A stretch of 64,000 bases of DNA from Luteibacter flocculans. Lineage in GTDB: Bacteria; Pseudomonadota; Gammaproteobacteria; Xanthomonadales; Rhodanobacteraceae. The DNA is taken from NCBI RefSeq assembly GCF_023612255.1, contig NZ_CP063231.1, positions 1,966,001-2,030,000 of the forward strand, written 5' to 3'. The notes under the pieces were generated by a model. That model saw only the letters and a list, made by a program, of their open reading frames with translations. It ran no database searches and had not been told where the DNA came from. Below are positions 9,565 to 17,737 of the stretch, in pieces (position 1 is the first letter of the stretch; the number at the start of each line of letters is the position of its first letter). Position numbers and translations under genes: made by a program.

Positions 9565-10866
9565 TCAATGCAATTTGACGGGCGGCAGTGTCGTGTTGCG
9601 CAAGCCGTCTGCCAGCCACAGCGCCAAGGCGCGGAACCATCCGTGCAGCGCGACGCGATGCATGTGCTGCAGCCATACGTAGAGTCCCTTGGCGAGCAGG
9701 CCGCGCATGGGAATGGGCGTTTTGCGTGGCACGGCGGGGAGTTCGCCGGTCGCCTGGCGTTCGCCCAGCGACACCAGCGTGCCTTTCGATCGATAGACGA
9801 AGGCGCGCACGGTCTCACTGCGCAGCGCGCGGGGCAGGGCGTCCGCCAGGTAACCCGCCTGCTGATGCGCCGCCTGGGCGGTCGGTGGCACGCTGGCGCC
9901 TTCGGCGCCGGCCGGTGCATACGCGCAATCGCCGATGGCATACACGTTTGCCACGCCCTTCGCTGCGAGGCGTTCGTCCACGACGATGCGCCGGTCCTTC
10001 GATAGCTCGAAAACCCCCAGCTCCGCCACGATCGGATGGCCTGTGACGCCCGCTGCCCAGACGCGAATGTCGCAGGGCACGGTGCTGCCGTCAGACAGAT
10101 GGAAGGCTTCGGGTGTCACGGCATCTACGCCGACGCCGAGACGCACGTCGACGCCGATGTCTTCCAACGTGCGCTGCGCAGAGGCCGACGTGCTCGGGTC
10201 TACCGCAGGCAGCACGCGTGGCGCCATGTCCATCAACGTGATGTCGAGCTTGGACGCCGAGCCCAGCCCGCCATAGCGGTGCATGTCGTCGAAGGCGTGG
10301 TGCAGCTCGGCGGCCAGTTCGACGCCTGTGGCGCCTGCGCCCACGATGCCGATGCGGATGCGACGCTCCGGATCGCCTGCGCTGCGCAGGGCGAGTGCGA
10401 GGATTTTTCGACGCAGCGCGATCGCCTGGGCGGGGCTGTCCAGCATGTCGCAGTAAGCGAGGACGCCGGGCGTGCCGAAGTCGTTCACGCGGCTGCCGAT
10501 GGCGAGCACCAGCGTGTCGTAGCGCAGCGAGCGCGGCGGGAGGATCAACTCGTCCGTCATCGGCAGGCGAACCTCGTCGAGGTCGATGCGGCGTGCCTCG
10601 ACGTCGAGGCCGCGCAAGGCACCCGGCTCGTAGCGATAGCCGTGGGACTGGGCATGGGCAAGGTAGGGCACGGCTTCCTCGCCATCGCCCAGTAATCCCG
10701 CGGCCAGTTCGTGCAGGCGCGGCTTCCAGAAATGGCTGGCATCGCGATCCACCAGCGCCACGTCGAGATCGCCGCGCTTGCCCAGTCGTGTCGCGAGTTC
10801 GATGCCGGCGGCACCGCCTCCGACGATAACGACGGTATGCATGCCACGGTGGTCAGGGAGTGTCAT
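9565..10866 (-). CDS. ndh: Type II NADH:quinone oxidoreductase (NDH-2)
   Basis: A 433-residue membrane-associated flavoenzyme that oxidises NADH and reduces quinone without pumping protons. The FAD-binding fold near the N-terminus reads VVIVGGGAAGIELATRLG. A second dinucleotide (NADH) fold is at RIGIVGAGATGVELAAELHH. The conserved FAD segment VYAIGDCAYAPA follows, and an amphipathic, Trp-rich C-terminus (YVWLQHMHRVALHGWFRALA) would anchor it to the membrane. The start at ATG 10866 is chosen because a GGAGGA site lies eight bases upstream; an internal ATG at 10842 is the alternative. The frame stays open to 11346, but that extension crosses REP repeats and is not coding. It would keep NADH turnover high under varying oxygen. 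Confidence 0.9.
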   Translation of the reverse strand: MTLPDHRGMHTVVIVGGGAAGIELATRLGKRGDLDVALVDRDASHFWKPRLHELAAGLLGDGEEAVPYLAHAQSHGYRYEPGALRGLDVEARRIDLDEVRLPMTDELILPPRSLRYDTLVLAIGSRVNDFGTPGVLAYCDMLDSPAQAIALRRKILALALRSAGDPERRIRIGIVGAGATGVELAAELHHAFDDMHRYGGLGSASKLDITLMDMAPRVLPAVDPSTSASAQRTLEDIGVDVRLGVGVDAVTPEAFHLSDGSTVPCDIRVWAAGVTGHPIVAELGVFELSKDRRIVVDERLAAKGVANVYAIGDCAYAPAGAEGASVPPTAQAAHQQAGYLADALPRALRSETVRAFVYRSKGTLVSLGERQATGELPAVPRKTPIPMRGLLAKGLYVWLQHMHRVALHGWFRALALWLADGLRNTTLPPVKLH

Positions 10867-11014
10867 CGAGGGGGTCCTCCGAAAGTCTTCGGTGGACAGC
10901 ATACGGAGCACGTCGTAGCCGGCTTGCGAAGACCTGCGATCCCGTGCACGGAACCGCCCCGGGCATGACGGCAACGTCGCTTCGCGGCTCATGCAAGTTA
11001 CTGCGTTCTCCCCA

Positions 11015-11180
11015 TCGCCAGCAGGCTGGCTCCCACCGAGCAATGCTCCTCCGGTCCGACGATGGAGGCATGCAGTACTGGGGTGCTGTCGACCGGAACA
11101 TGTAGTGCTGGTGGGAGCCAGCCTGCTGGCGATGGGAGGCATGTAGTGCTGGTGGGAGCCAGCCTGCTGGCGATGGGCTA
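11015..11180. repeat. Small REP cluster upstream of ndh (three copies)
   Basis: Three copies of a REP-like palindrome with head GTGGGAG and core CCAGCCTGCTGG. One is inverted (11015-11036) and two are direct (11111-11132, 11152-11173). The two direct copies are embedded in ~41 bp tandem repeats that begin with TGTAGTGCTG. They fill most of the 358 bp between the ndh start and the small Cys-rich gene. The same family forms the large array at 23.3-24.3 kb. Confidence 0.8.
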
Positions 11181-11224
11181 GCGACGCGGCGTATAACGGG
11201 GGGCGTTCCGTCAGGAAAACGCCC

Positions 11225-11371
11225 ATGTCTTCCACCGACAACCCGCCCGTCTGCCCGATCTGCCACGGTGAGGGCACCGTGCTCCATGTGGACGAGGAGG
11301 TCGGCTGCCAGGTCGTGGTGCCGTGCTGGGCCTGCGTGCCCAGCACGGCGCGCGAGGATCAGAGCTTGTAG
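11225..11371 (+). CDS. Small Cys-rich zinc-ribbon-like protein (48 aa)
   Basis: An ORF too short for most gene callers, starting MSSTDNPPVCPICHGEGTVL. It has two cysteine pairs, CPICHGEG (residues 10-17) and CWAC (34-37), plus Cys28. The CxxCxGxG half resembles the DnaJ-type zinc-binding repeat, and with CxxC it could fold as a minimal treble-clef or zinc ribbon. ATG 11225 is preceded by AGGAAA seven bases away. The last 13 bases overlap the 3' end of the convergent TonB-receptor gene. Evidence for coding is the metal-site geometry and ribosome site; the function is unknown. A minimal zinc protein of this kind might bind RNA or protein, but that is speculation. Confidence 0.55.
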   Translation: MSSTDNPPVCPICHGEGTVLHVDEEVGCQVVVPCWACVPSTAREDQSL

Positions 11372-14277
11372 TTGACGCCGAACATCACCGTGCGACCGAA
11401 GGTGTCGTATTCCAGAGGTCGGGCGACCTTCACATTGTTCGGCAAGCCCGAGATCTGTTCGGTCTTCATCGGCGAGTTGGTGAGGTTGTTCACCTGCAAC
11501 AGGATCGACAGACCGTTCCACGTGCCGTGCTCGAACGCGTAGCCCAATTGGAAGTCGGTCTGCTTGTCGGCCAGCACGCGGGTGTAGCCGAGCTGGTCGA
11601 ACAAGGCCACCGCCTCACCAGTGAACGAGGAACGGTAGCGCTCGGCGATGCGCACCGACCAGCCGTATTTTTCGTAGTACAGCGCCAGGTTCGCCACCTT
11701 GCGCGACAGACCCGGCAGCGTCGACGGGCTGCCCGGAATGCTCGATACCGCGCTCACGGGCAAAGTGCTGTTCGTCAGCGAGAAATTTGCCTGCGCGCCG
11801 AAGCCATCCAGCGCGCGGGCGATCAGGCCGCCCTCGATCGCGCCCGAAAGTTCCAGACCCTGCATCTTGCCGCCGGTACCGTTCTCGGGCCGCGTGAACG
11901 AGCCTCGCGTGCTGGTGGGCGTGAGCGTCGGGTTGTCGTTGACGTAGCGCGAGAAGTCGTAGTCCAGCGTCGTCTGGTTATAGATGTAGTTGAGCAGGTT
12001 CTTGTTGAACACCGCGGCGGCGACGTAGCTGGCGGTACCGAAGTATTTTTCCCAGGACAGATCGGCGCCCACGGCGATGTATGGCTTCAGTTTCGGATTG
12101 CCGCCGCTGCCGGACCACAGTACCTGGCCCGCCGCGGGGCCATCGTTGACCAGGGCCACGCCGGCGGACGTCGCCACCTTCTCGTCGTCGATACGCCCGC
12201 GGGCCATGGTCTTGGCGAGGCCGAAGCGGAGGAACTGCTTGTCGGCGATCTCGGCCGCGAGGTTCAGGCTCGGCAGCACCTTGGTGTACCGGGTGCCGTC
12301 TGAGATACGGCCGACCAGGGTGTCGCCGTTGGTCTGCAGGGCTTCCGAGGATTGGTCCGTACGCACGGCCTGTACGCCGACGTTGCCGCGCAACGGCACG
12401 TCGCCCAGCGTCGTATCGATGTTGAACTTCACGTACGCGACCGGGACCTTCTCCCGCACCGAGTAGTTTCGGCTCCAGTCCGCCTGGCCATTGCGCTGAG
12501 TAAGGTAGAACTGCCCCGCGAGCGCGCGCAGCACGTCGTAGTTCACGACGCCCGGGATGCCGCCATAGCTGAGGTCGGTGGTACCGCGCAGGTATGACGG
12601 ATCGATCGGTGCCGCGAACCCTGGAACGTAGTCCGCCTCGGTTGATCCGTTGCCGTTGAGCCAGGCGAAATAGACGTCCGCCTGCTTGGTCTTGCGGCGG
12701 TCCGAATAATTCACGCCGACGTTCACGTCGGAGAAGATCCAGCCCACCGGGTGGCTGACTTCGAGGCGGAATGCCTTGATGGTGTCCTTCTGGTGGTCGA
12801 ATTCCTCGCGACCGTTGTAACCGTAGTCATTGGGATCGGTGAAGAACATGGCCGAGGGATCGGCGAAATCGACGCCTGGGCGAAAGTCGGGAAAGCCCTC
12901 GTGTTCCGGCGTCGCGAAGTCCGTCGACGAGGTCGCCTGGCCCGGCAGGCCCGCGAAAAGGTAAGCATCGTGCAGGCGCTTCTTTGCGCTGGAATACGAT
13001 GCATCGCCCGTGATCACCCAGCCATTGCCGAAGTCGTATTGGTTGTTCCAGCCAGCGGAGAAGAGCCGGTCGCGTTCCTTGGTGTAATCGTTCTGCAGGA
13101 TCGACTTCAGGCCGTCGATGTGGCCCGTGGTGACGATCGGATAGGGCAGCGCCGGCACGTAACCGACATTGTTGTAGGACACGTTGTCGTACGGGCTGCT
13201 CGACCACTGTACGCCGTTCAGATAGGTCTTCTGATCGAAGGTGGAGTAATACAGATCCAGCGTGGAATGATAGTTGTCGTTCGGCGCCCATTCGAGCACG
13301 GTCATCAGACCGTTGCGCAGCTGGTTCTCCGACTTCGCACGAAGCTGCATGCCTTCCTGCGAGATCACGTTGTCCGGCATGCCAGGCGTATGCGGTGCGC
13401 CCCAGTTCGACTCCGCACCCTGCGAGCCGTTGTTGAGGCTCCACCACCATGCCTGGTACTGCTTCTCCTGCACGGGAGAGTCGAGCTGGGCGAAGCCGAC
13501 CGCCAGGCCCAGCGTGTGATCGAAGAACTGATCGATGTACGAAAAGCTCGCACGGTGCCCCGTGTCGCCCACGCCAGTGCCGTGATTGAGGCTGCCATTG
13601 GAGTTGTTCTCGCCGCGCAGGTTGGCGGCAAAGGCGCGCTTCGGCAGGTCAAGCGGCTTGATCGTGTGCAGGTCCACCGTGCCCGAGAGACCCTGGCCGA
13701 TCAGGCTGGCGTCCGGCGTCTTGTAGACGGCTGCACCGCTTATCAGCTCCGACGGATATTGGTCGAAATCGACACCACGGTTCTCGCCGATGGTGGCCTG
13801 CTCGCGGCCATTCAGCGTCGTGCCGGCGAAGTCGGGCGACAGGCCGCGGATCGAGATCTGGTTGGCGCGACCGTCGACGCGCTGCGTCGCGAGACCCGAC
13901 AGGCGCGCCAGGCTCTCCGCGATGCTGCTGTCCGGCAGCTTGCCGATGTCCTCGGCCGAGATCGCCTCGATGATGTTGTCGGAACTCTGCTTGGCTTTGA
14001 TCGCGTTCTGGATGCTGCCCTGGATACCCGTGACGATCACGGCATCGAGCGTGCTTGCCGCATCCGGATTCGCGGTCCGCTTGTCCTTGGGTGTAGCCGA
14101 CTGCGGCGTCGTCGGTGGCTGCGTCGTCGATGACGCGGACGATTGCTGCGGCGCTGCCGATGCGTCCTGGGCCGGCGCCGTCTGCGTCATCAACGCCGCG
14201 ATACAGGCGGTCGCGAGAAGCCGCGGGCGGAGCGAGGGCACGGCGCGGCCATGCGTCGGGTGGCGACGAGTCATCAT
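11359..14277 (-). CDS. TonB-dependent outer-membrane receptor (Xanthomonas/Caulobacter type)
   Basis: A 972-residue outer-membrane transporter. It has a signal sequence (RPRLLATACIAALMTQTAPA), a low-complexity Thr/Pro/Gln linker, a plug domain (AVIVTGIQGSIQNAIKAKQS, then IAESLARLSGLATQRVDGR and ISIRGLSPDFAGTTLNGREQ), and a long beta-barrel ending in a terminal aromatic-type strand (GRTVMFGVNYKL). The DIGKLPDSSIAESLARLSG plug signature is typical of TIGR01782 receptors, which mostly import oligosaccharides. ATG 14277 is used because AGGGA lies six bases before it and the signal peptide follows; the frame extends to 14421. No cytoplasmic partner genes follow it here. It is divergent from a second receptor that heads a glycoside operon, so the two may respond to related sugars. 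Confidence 0.9.
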   Translation of the reverse strand: MMTRRHPTHGRAVPSLRPRLLATACIAALMTQTAPAQDASAAPQQSSASSTTQPPTTPQSATPKDKRTANPDAASTLDAVIVTGIQGSIQNAIKAKQSSDNIIEAISAEDIGKLPDSSIAESLARLSGLATQRVDGRANQISIRGLSPDFAGTTLNGREQATIGENRGVDFDQYPSELISGAAVYKTPDASLIGQGLSGTVDLHTIKPLDLPKRAFAANLRGENNSNGSLNHGTGVGDTGHRASFSYIDQFFDHTLGLAVGFAQLDSPVQEKQYQAWWWSLNNGSQGAESNWGAPHTPGMPDNVISQEGMQLRAKSENQLRNGLMTVLEWAPNDNYHSTLDLYYSTFDQKTYLNGVQWSSSPYDNVSYNNVGYVPALPYPIVTTGHIDGLKSILQNDYTKERDRLFSAGWNNQYDFGNGWVITGDASYSSAKKRLHDAYLFAGLPGQATSSTDFATPEHEGFPDFRPGVDFADPSAMFFTDPNDYGYNGREEFDHQKDTIKAFRLEVSHPVGWIFSDVNVGVNYSDRRKTKQADVYFAWLNGNGSTEADYVPGFAAPIDPSYLRGTTDLSYGGIPGVVNYDVLRALAGQFYLTQRNGQADWSRNYSVREKVPVAYVKFNIDTTLGDVPLRGNVGVQAVRTDQSSEALQTNGDTLVGRISDGTRYTKVLPSLNLAAEIADKQFLRFGLAKTMARGRIDDEKVATSAGVALVNDGPAAGQVLWSGSGGNPKLKPYIAVGADLSWEKYFGTASYVAAAVFNKNLLNYIYNQTTLDYDFSRYVNDNPTLTPTSTRGSFTRPENGTGGKMQGLELSGAIEGGLIARALDGFGAQANFSLTNSTLPVSAVSSIPGSPSTLPGLSRKVANLALYYEKYGWSVRIAERYRSSFTGEAVALFDQLGYTRVLADKQTDFQLGYAFEHGTWNGLSILLQVNNLTNSPMKTEQISGLPNNVKVARPLEYDTFGRTVMFGVNYKL

Positions 14278-14927
14278 GTTGTTCCCTGCGTTCGTAGATA
14301 CCGGCGACCCCTTCCGCCGTGGGCCGCGAGAATGAGGGAGTGCCACGCAACTGTCATCCTGCGTCGCAGCAGAATGTTGCGACGGTCCGTTCACCGCTGA
14401 TGCAACGCAACATACCGTCACCTATGCAAATTCGGCCGTTGACGGCGATTTGACGGTGCGCTATACCTTGCTCGCCGCGATGCCTCCGAATGGACGTCCA
14501 TCGCGCGCGGCGGCCACATGCATGGGGTATGTCGGCCAGCGCAGCTCGCTATGAATGACGGGACAGCCACGATGCGTCGCCTCGATTCAAACCAAGCGAA
14601 TCCAAGCTGCGCCTTCGCGGGACGCACGTTCCCACACGTCATGGCCGATGGCCTCCCCATCCTCGCACGCGCCAAGTTGAGTGCATTGCGCTCGCGTGGT
14701 AAGTGCGTCGCCGGTTACTCCCCCCCGCACAGCGTCCGCTGATTCCTGATCGACTGATCGGCACGTTGCTCCGTTCTGGCGGCTCGTCGCGTCACGCCTG
14801 TTTTCGCAGGCGTAGCGGCTATGCGTCGCGTGGAATTCGAAAGCGAACCCGCTGATCAGCGGACGACGCCATGCGCGGCGAGGGCCCGCGCGGCGGCCTA
14901 TCGAACACTTTCGGGGTGGGGTGACTT
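14278..14927. other. 650-bp divergent intergenic region between two TonB-receptor genes
   Basis: No convincing gene is seen. A short rightward frame at 14518-14742 lacks a ribosome site and protein-like composition. The region holds one good sigma70-like promoter (listed separately) and a small hairpin at 14794-14813 (7 bp stem, TTTTCG loop) 115 bp before the downstream start. A transcript from that promoter would have a ~450-nt leader. Confidence 0.5.
14439..14467 (+). promoter_or_regulatory. Sigma70-like promoter, TTGACG-17-TATACC
   Basis: TTGACG at 14439-14444 and TATACC at 14462-14467 are separated by exactly 17 bases. This is close to the consensus for the housekeeping sigma factor. The next rightward gene is the TonB receptor at 14928, giving an unusually long leader. 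Confidence 0.4.
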
Positions 14928-17735
14928 GTGCGTAACGAACAGGGTCTTTGCAGGAAAACGCTTGTCGCGGCGCTGTGTGCCGCTCTGGGTACGCTGGCGA
15001 TGCCGGCCTTTGCGCAACAGGCGACGCAGACGCCGCCGGCTGACGGCAGCACGGCGACACCGGCACCCACCAAACCACCAGCCAAGGACAAGGCGGTGCA
15101 GATGAAGGCGCTGAGCGTCGTCGCCAACCGCTACGACGCGACCAATATGCGCATGGACTCGGTGAACACCGTCGAGGTGCTCTCCGCAAACGATCTGCAA
15201 CACACGGCCGTCCACAACGTGGCCGAGGCGTTGGGCCTCATGTCCGGCGTGAACGTGACGACGACGGGCACCGGTTACTTCGGCGGCATCGATGGCGCGG
15301 CGCGCGGCGAAGGCATGTTCGCGTCGGTGCGCGGTCTGCCGTCCGAGTACAACGTGAATCTCATCAATGGCAGCAACGTCGCCCAGGGCATGCCGTATAG
15401 CCGCAGCGTCCAGTTGAGCCTGCTTCCCCCTTCGGGCTTGCAGACCATCGTGCTCAACAAGACCTCGATGGCAGACATGGATGGCGATGCGATCGGCGGC
15501 ACGATCGACTTCCGCACGCCGAGCGCCTTCGACTTCAAGAAGGACTTCAGCGGCAGCGTCACCGCCAGCGGTCGCTCCGAGAGCCGTGCGCGCGACTACG
15601 GCGGCAGCGGACTCGGTAGCGGCCTGGCGGCGGAACTGCAGACCAAATTCGGCGCGGAGAAGCAGTTTGGCGTCTATGTGAGCGGCTACTACGACTATCG
15701 CAACATTGCCAACAGCGAGATCGGCGCGGCCGAAAGCGCATCGAACGATGGGTCGTGGGCGTTCCTGCATGCCACTGCCGAGGGCGACAATGCGCCGGGC
15801 TACGATCCCGCACACAACCTCGTCAGTACCGGCACCAACGTCGGCATCGCGTCCGGCTTCGAGCGCCGCTATGGCGGCAACATCTCCCTCGACTGGAACA
15901 TCGATCCGACGTTGAAGGCCTACGCGAAGATGACCTACGCATATGCGCTGACAGAACAGAATACGACGTATACGCAGTTGCTGCCGTCCAACGTCACCTA
16001 CGTGCCGACCGCTACACCTGGCGTGTACGCGCCGAACATCGGGCGCATCGCCAACCGCTTCTGGTTCGAGACCAACCCGGAACGCGCGGACCTCGCCACC
16101 TTCCAGTTCGGCGCGGACAAGACGGCGGGCGGCTGGACGATTTCGCCGAACGTCTTCTGGAGCTTCGGGCGCAACGATCGACCGAATCACGTCGAGATCG
16201 ACGGGCGTGAGGACAAGTACTCGCAGGACAACTTCGCTTATAGCGGCAGCTCGCTACTGCGCTACGGCAACGGCGGATTTCCGTATCCGCAACTCACCCC
16301 CGGTTTGCTCGGTTCGGTCAACAACATCGGGGCGATGTGGGCCAACGACTATGGCGAGGTCACCCGGATCCGCTCCGGCCAGAAGCGCGGCGGCGCGAAG
16401 CTGGATCTGCGCTACGACTTCGAGAACGGTCCGGTGTCGTCGGTGAAATTCGGCGTGAAGTACAGTGACAGCTCGCGCGAATTCACCAATCGCGACTGGT
16501 CCACGGGCGGCATCAACGATGGTGTGACCACGCTGGACGATCTCGGCATCTTCAAGGGTTACTACAATTCGATTTTTCCGGACAAGTACCACTGGCGCAC
16601 ACCTGACGTGAGTCGCGCGGCGGTCGCAGCGCTGATCGACCAGCACGTGTTGCCTTCCGATCTGGATACCTGCAGTCAGCTGGATTTCAACAATTACAAC
16701 TGCGACACCATGCGCGGTACCGAGGCGGTCACGGCCGCGTACGCCATGGCGACGATCGAGCAGGGGCCGCTGGAGATCATTCCCGGGGTGCGCTTCGAGC
16801 ACACGTCGATCCACAACACCTTCTGGACCACGCCGACGGACGCCAACGGCAACGAACTGCCCGGCTACTTCGACAACAACCGCACCATCTACAACGAGCC
16901 GCTGGGCAGCCTGTTCATCAACTATCGACCGAGCGGCAACGTCGTCTATCGTGCGTCCATCTGGCAGAGCTATACCCGCCCCGCGTTCGTGCAACTCGGC
17001 GGGGGCTCGCAGATCAACACGTCCGACGGCGTGACCACGATCACGCGCGGCAATCCCAATCTGAAACCCATCAAGTCCACCAACGTGGATCTTGCCGCGG
17101 AGTGGACCACGGAGCGCGGCGGCTATGTGTCGCTGTCGAGCTTCTACAAGAAGCTGCGCGACTACATCTACGACAGCGGTGGTGGTCAGGCCAACCCCGA
17201 TACGGTGGGTGAGGGCACGCTATTGACCAAGACCCCGACCAATGGCGGCGACGGCAAGGTCTACGGCCTGGAGGCGACGTGGCGGCAGAAGTTCCAGGAT
17301 CTTCCGGCGCCGTTCGATGGGCTGGGCTTCAGCGTGAATGCCACGCGGCAGAACTCGAAGGTGGATCTCGGTCGCGACGGCTTCGGTAACGAGCGTCTGC
17401 AGGCGGCACCGCAGCGCATGGCGAACGCCGAGCTGTTCTACGAAAAGAATGGCTTCTCGTTGAACCTCAGCTATCACTACACCGGTTCCTACCTGTCCAC
17501 CTACGACTTCCTCAACCAGGGCAGCCCCTGGGACGACCTGTGGATCCGGCCTATCCGGCGCGTGGACTTGCATGCCGGTTATCAGCTCCCGAACGGCATT
17601 CAGCTCGACCTGCAGGTGAGCAACCTCACGAAGCAGTATTCGTACTGGTCGCACATCGGCAGGAACAGCCTTGCCAATTCGGACATCGTCGATGCAGGCA
17701 TGACGACGCTGCTCACCGTCAAGTACGCGTTCTGA
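14928..17735 (+). CDS. TonB-dependent outer-membrane receptor, head of glycoside operon
   Basis: A 935-residue TonB-dependent transporter. Signal peptide: LVAALCAALGTLAMPAFAQQ (residues ~12-31). The plug domain includes VVANRYDATNMRMDSVNTVE, VAEALGLMSGVNVTTTGTGY and FASVRGLPSEYNVNLINGS. The barrel ends in LTVKYAF, with a terminal Phe as outer-membrane proteins require. The predicted start is GTG 14928, preceded by a GGGGTGGGG purine run. Two bases separate its stop from the GTG of the GH35 gene, and each following gene overlaps the next, so it is the outer-membrane entry point of a five-gene polycistron. A galactose-containing oligosaccharide or glycoconjugate is the likely cargo, inferred from its enzymes. 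Confidence 0.92.
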   Translation: MRNEQGLCRKTLVAALCAALGTLAMPAFAQQATQTPPADGSTATPAPTKPPAKDKAVQMKALSVVANRYDATNMRMDSVNTVEVLSANDLQHTAVHNVAEALGLMSGVNVTTTGTGYFGGIDGAARGEGMFASVRGLPSEYNVNLINGSNVAQGMPYSRSVQLSLLPPSGLQTIVLNKTSMADMDGDAIGGTIDFRTPSAFDFKKDFSGSVTASGRSESRARDYGGSGLGSGLAAELQTKFGAEKQFGVYVSGYYDYRNIANSEIGAAESASNDGSWAFLHATAEGDNAPGYDPAHNLVSTGTNVGIASGFERRYGGNISLDWNIDPTLKAYAKMTYAYALTEQNTTYTQLLPSNVTYVPTATPGVYAPNIGRIANRFWFETNPERADLATFQFGADKTAGGWTISPNVFWSFGRNDRPNHVEIDGREDKYSQDNFAYSGSSLLRYGNGGFPYPQLTPGLLGSVNNIGAMWANDYGEVTRIRSGQKRGGAKLDLRYDFENGPVSSVKFGVKYSDSSREFTNRDWSTGGINDGVTTLDDLGIFKGYYNSIFPDKYHWRTPDVSRAAVAALIDQHVLPSDLDTCSQLDFNNYNCDTMRGTEAVTAAYAMATIEQGPLEIIPGVRFEHTSIHNTFWTTPTDANGNELPGYFDNNRTIYNEPLGSLFINYRPSGNVVYRASIWQSYTRPAFVQLGGGSQINTSDGVTTITRGNPNLKPIKSTNVDLAAEWTTERGGYVSLSSFYKKLRDYIYDSGGGQANPDTVGEGTLLTKTPTNGGDGKVYGLEATWRQKFQDLPAPFDGLGFSVNATRQNSKVDLGRDGFGNERLQAAPQRMANAELFYEKNGFSLNLSYHYTGSYLSTYDFLNQGSPWDDLWIRPIRRVDLHAGYQLPNGIQLDLQVSNLTKQYSYWSHIGRNSLANSDIVDAGMTTLLTVKYAF

Positions 17736-17737
17736 TC

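Noticed and set aside
11100-11180. Attachment-site-like 41-bp direct repeats upstream of ndh
   Set aside because: The repeats are explained by REP copies; there is no integrase, tRNA end or mobile cargo nearby.
12751-14133. 460-residue rightward frame within the first TonB-receptor gene
   Set aside because: Antisense shadow of a strongly supported receptor; no motif.
14518-14742. 74-residue rightward frame in the divergent TonB-receptor gap
   Set aside because: No ribosome site and no protein-like pattern; more likely leader or spacer sequence.
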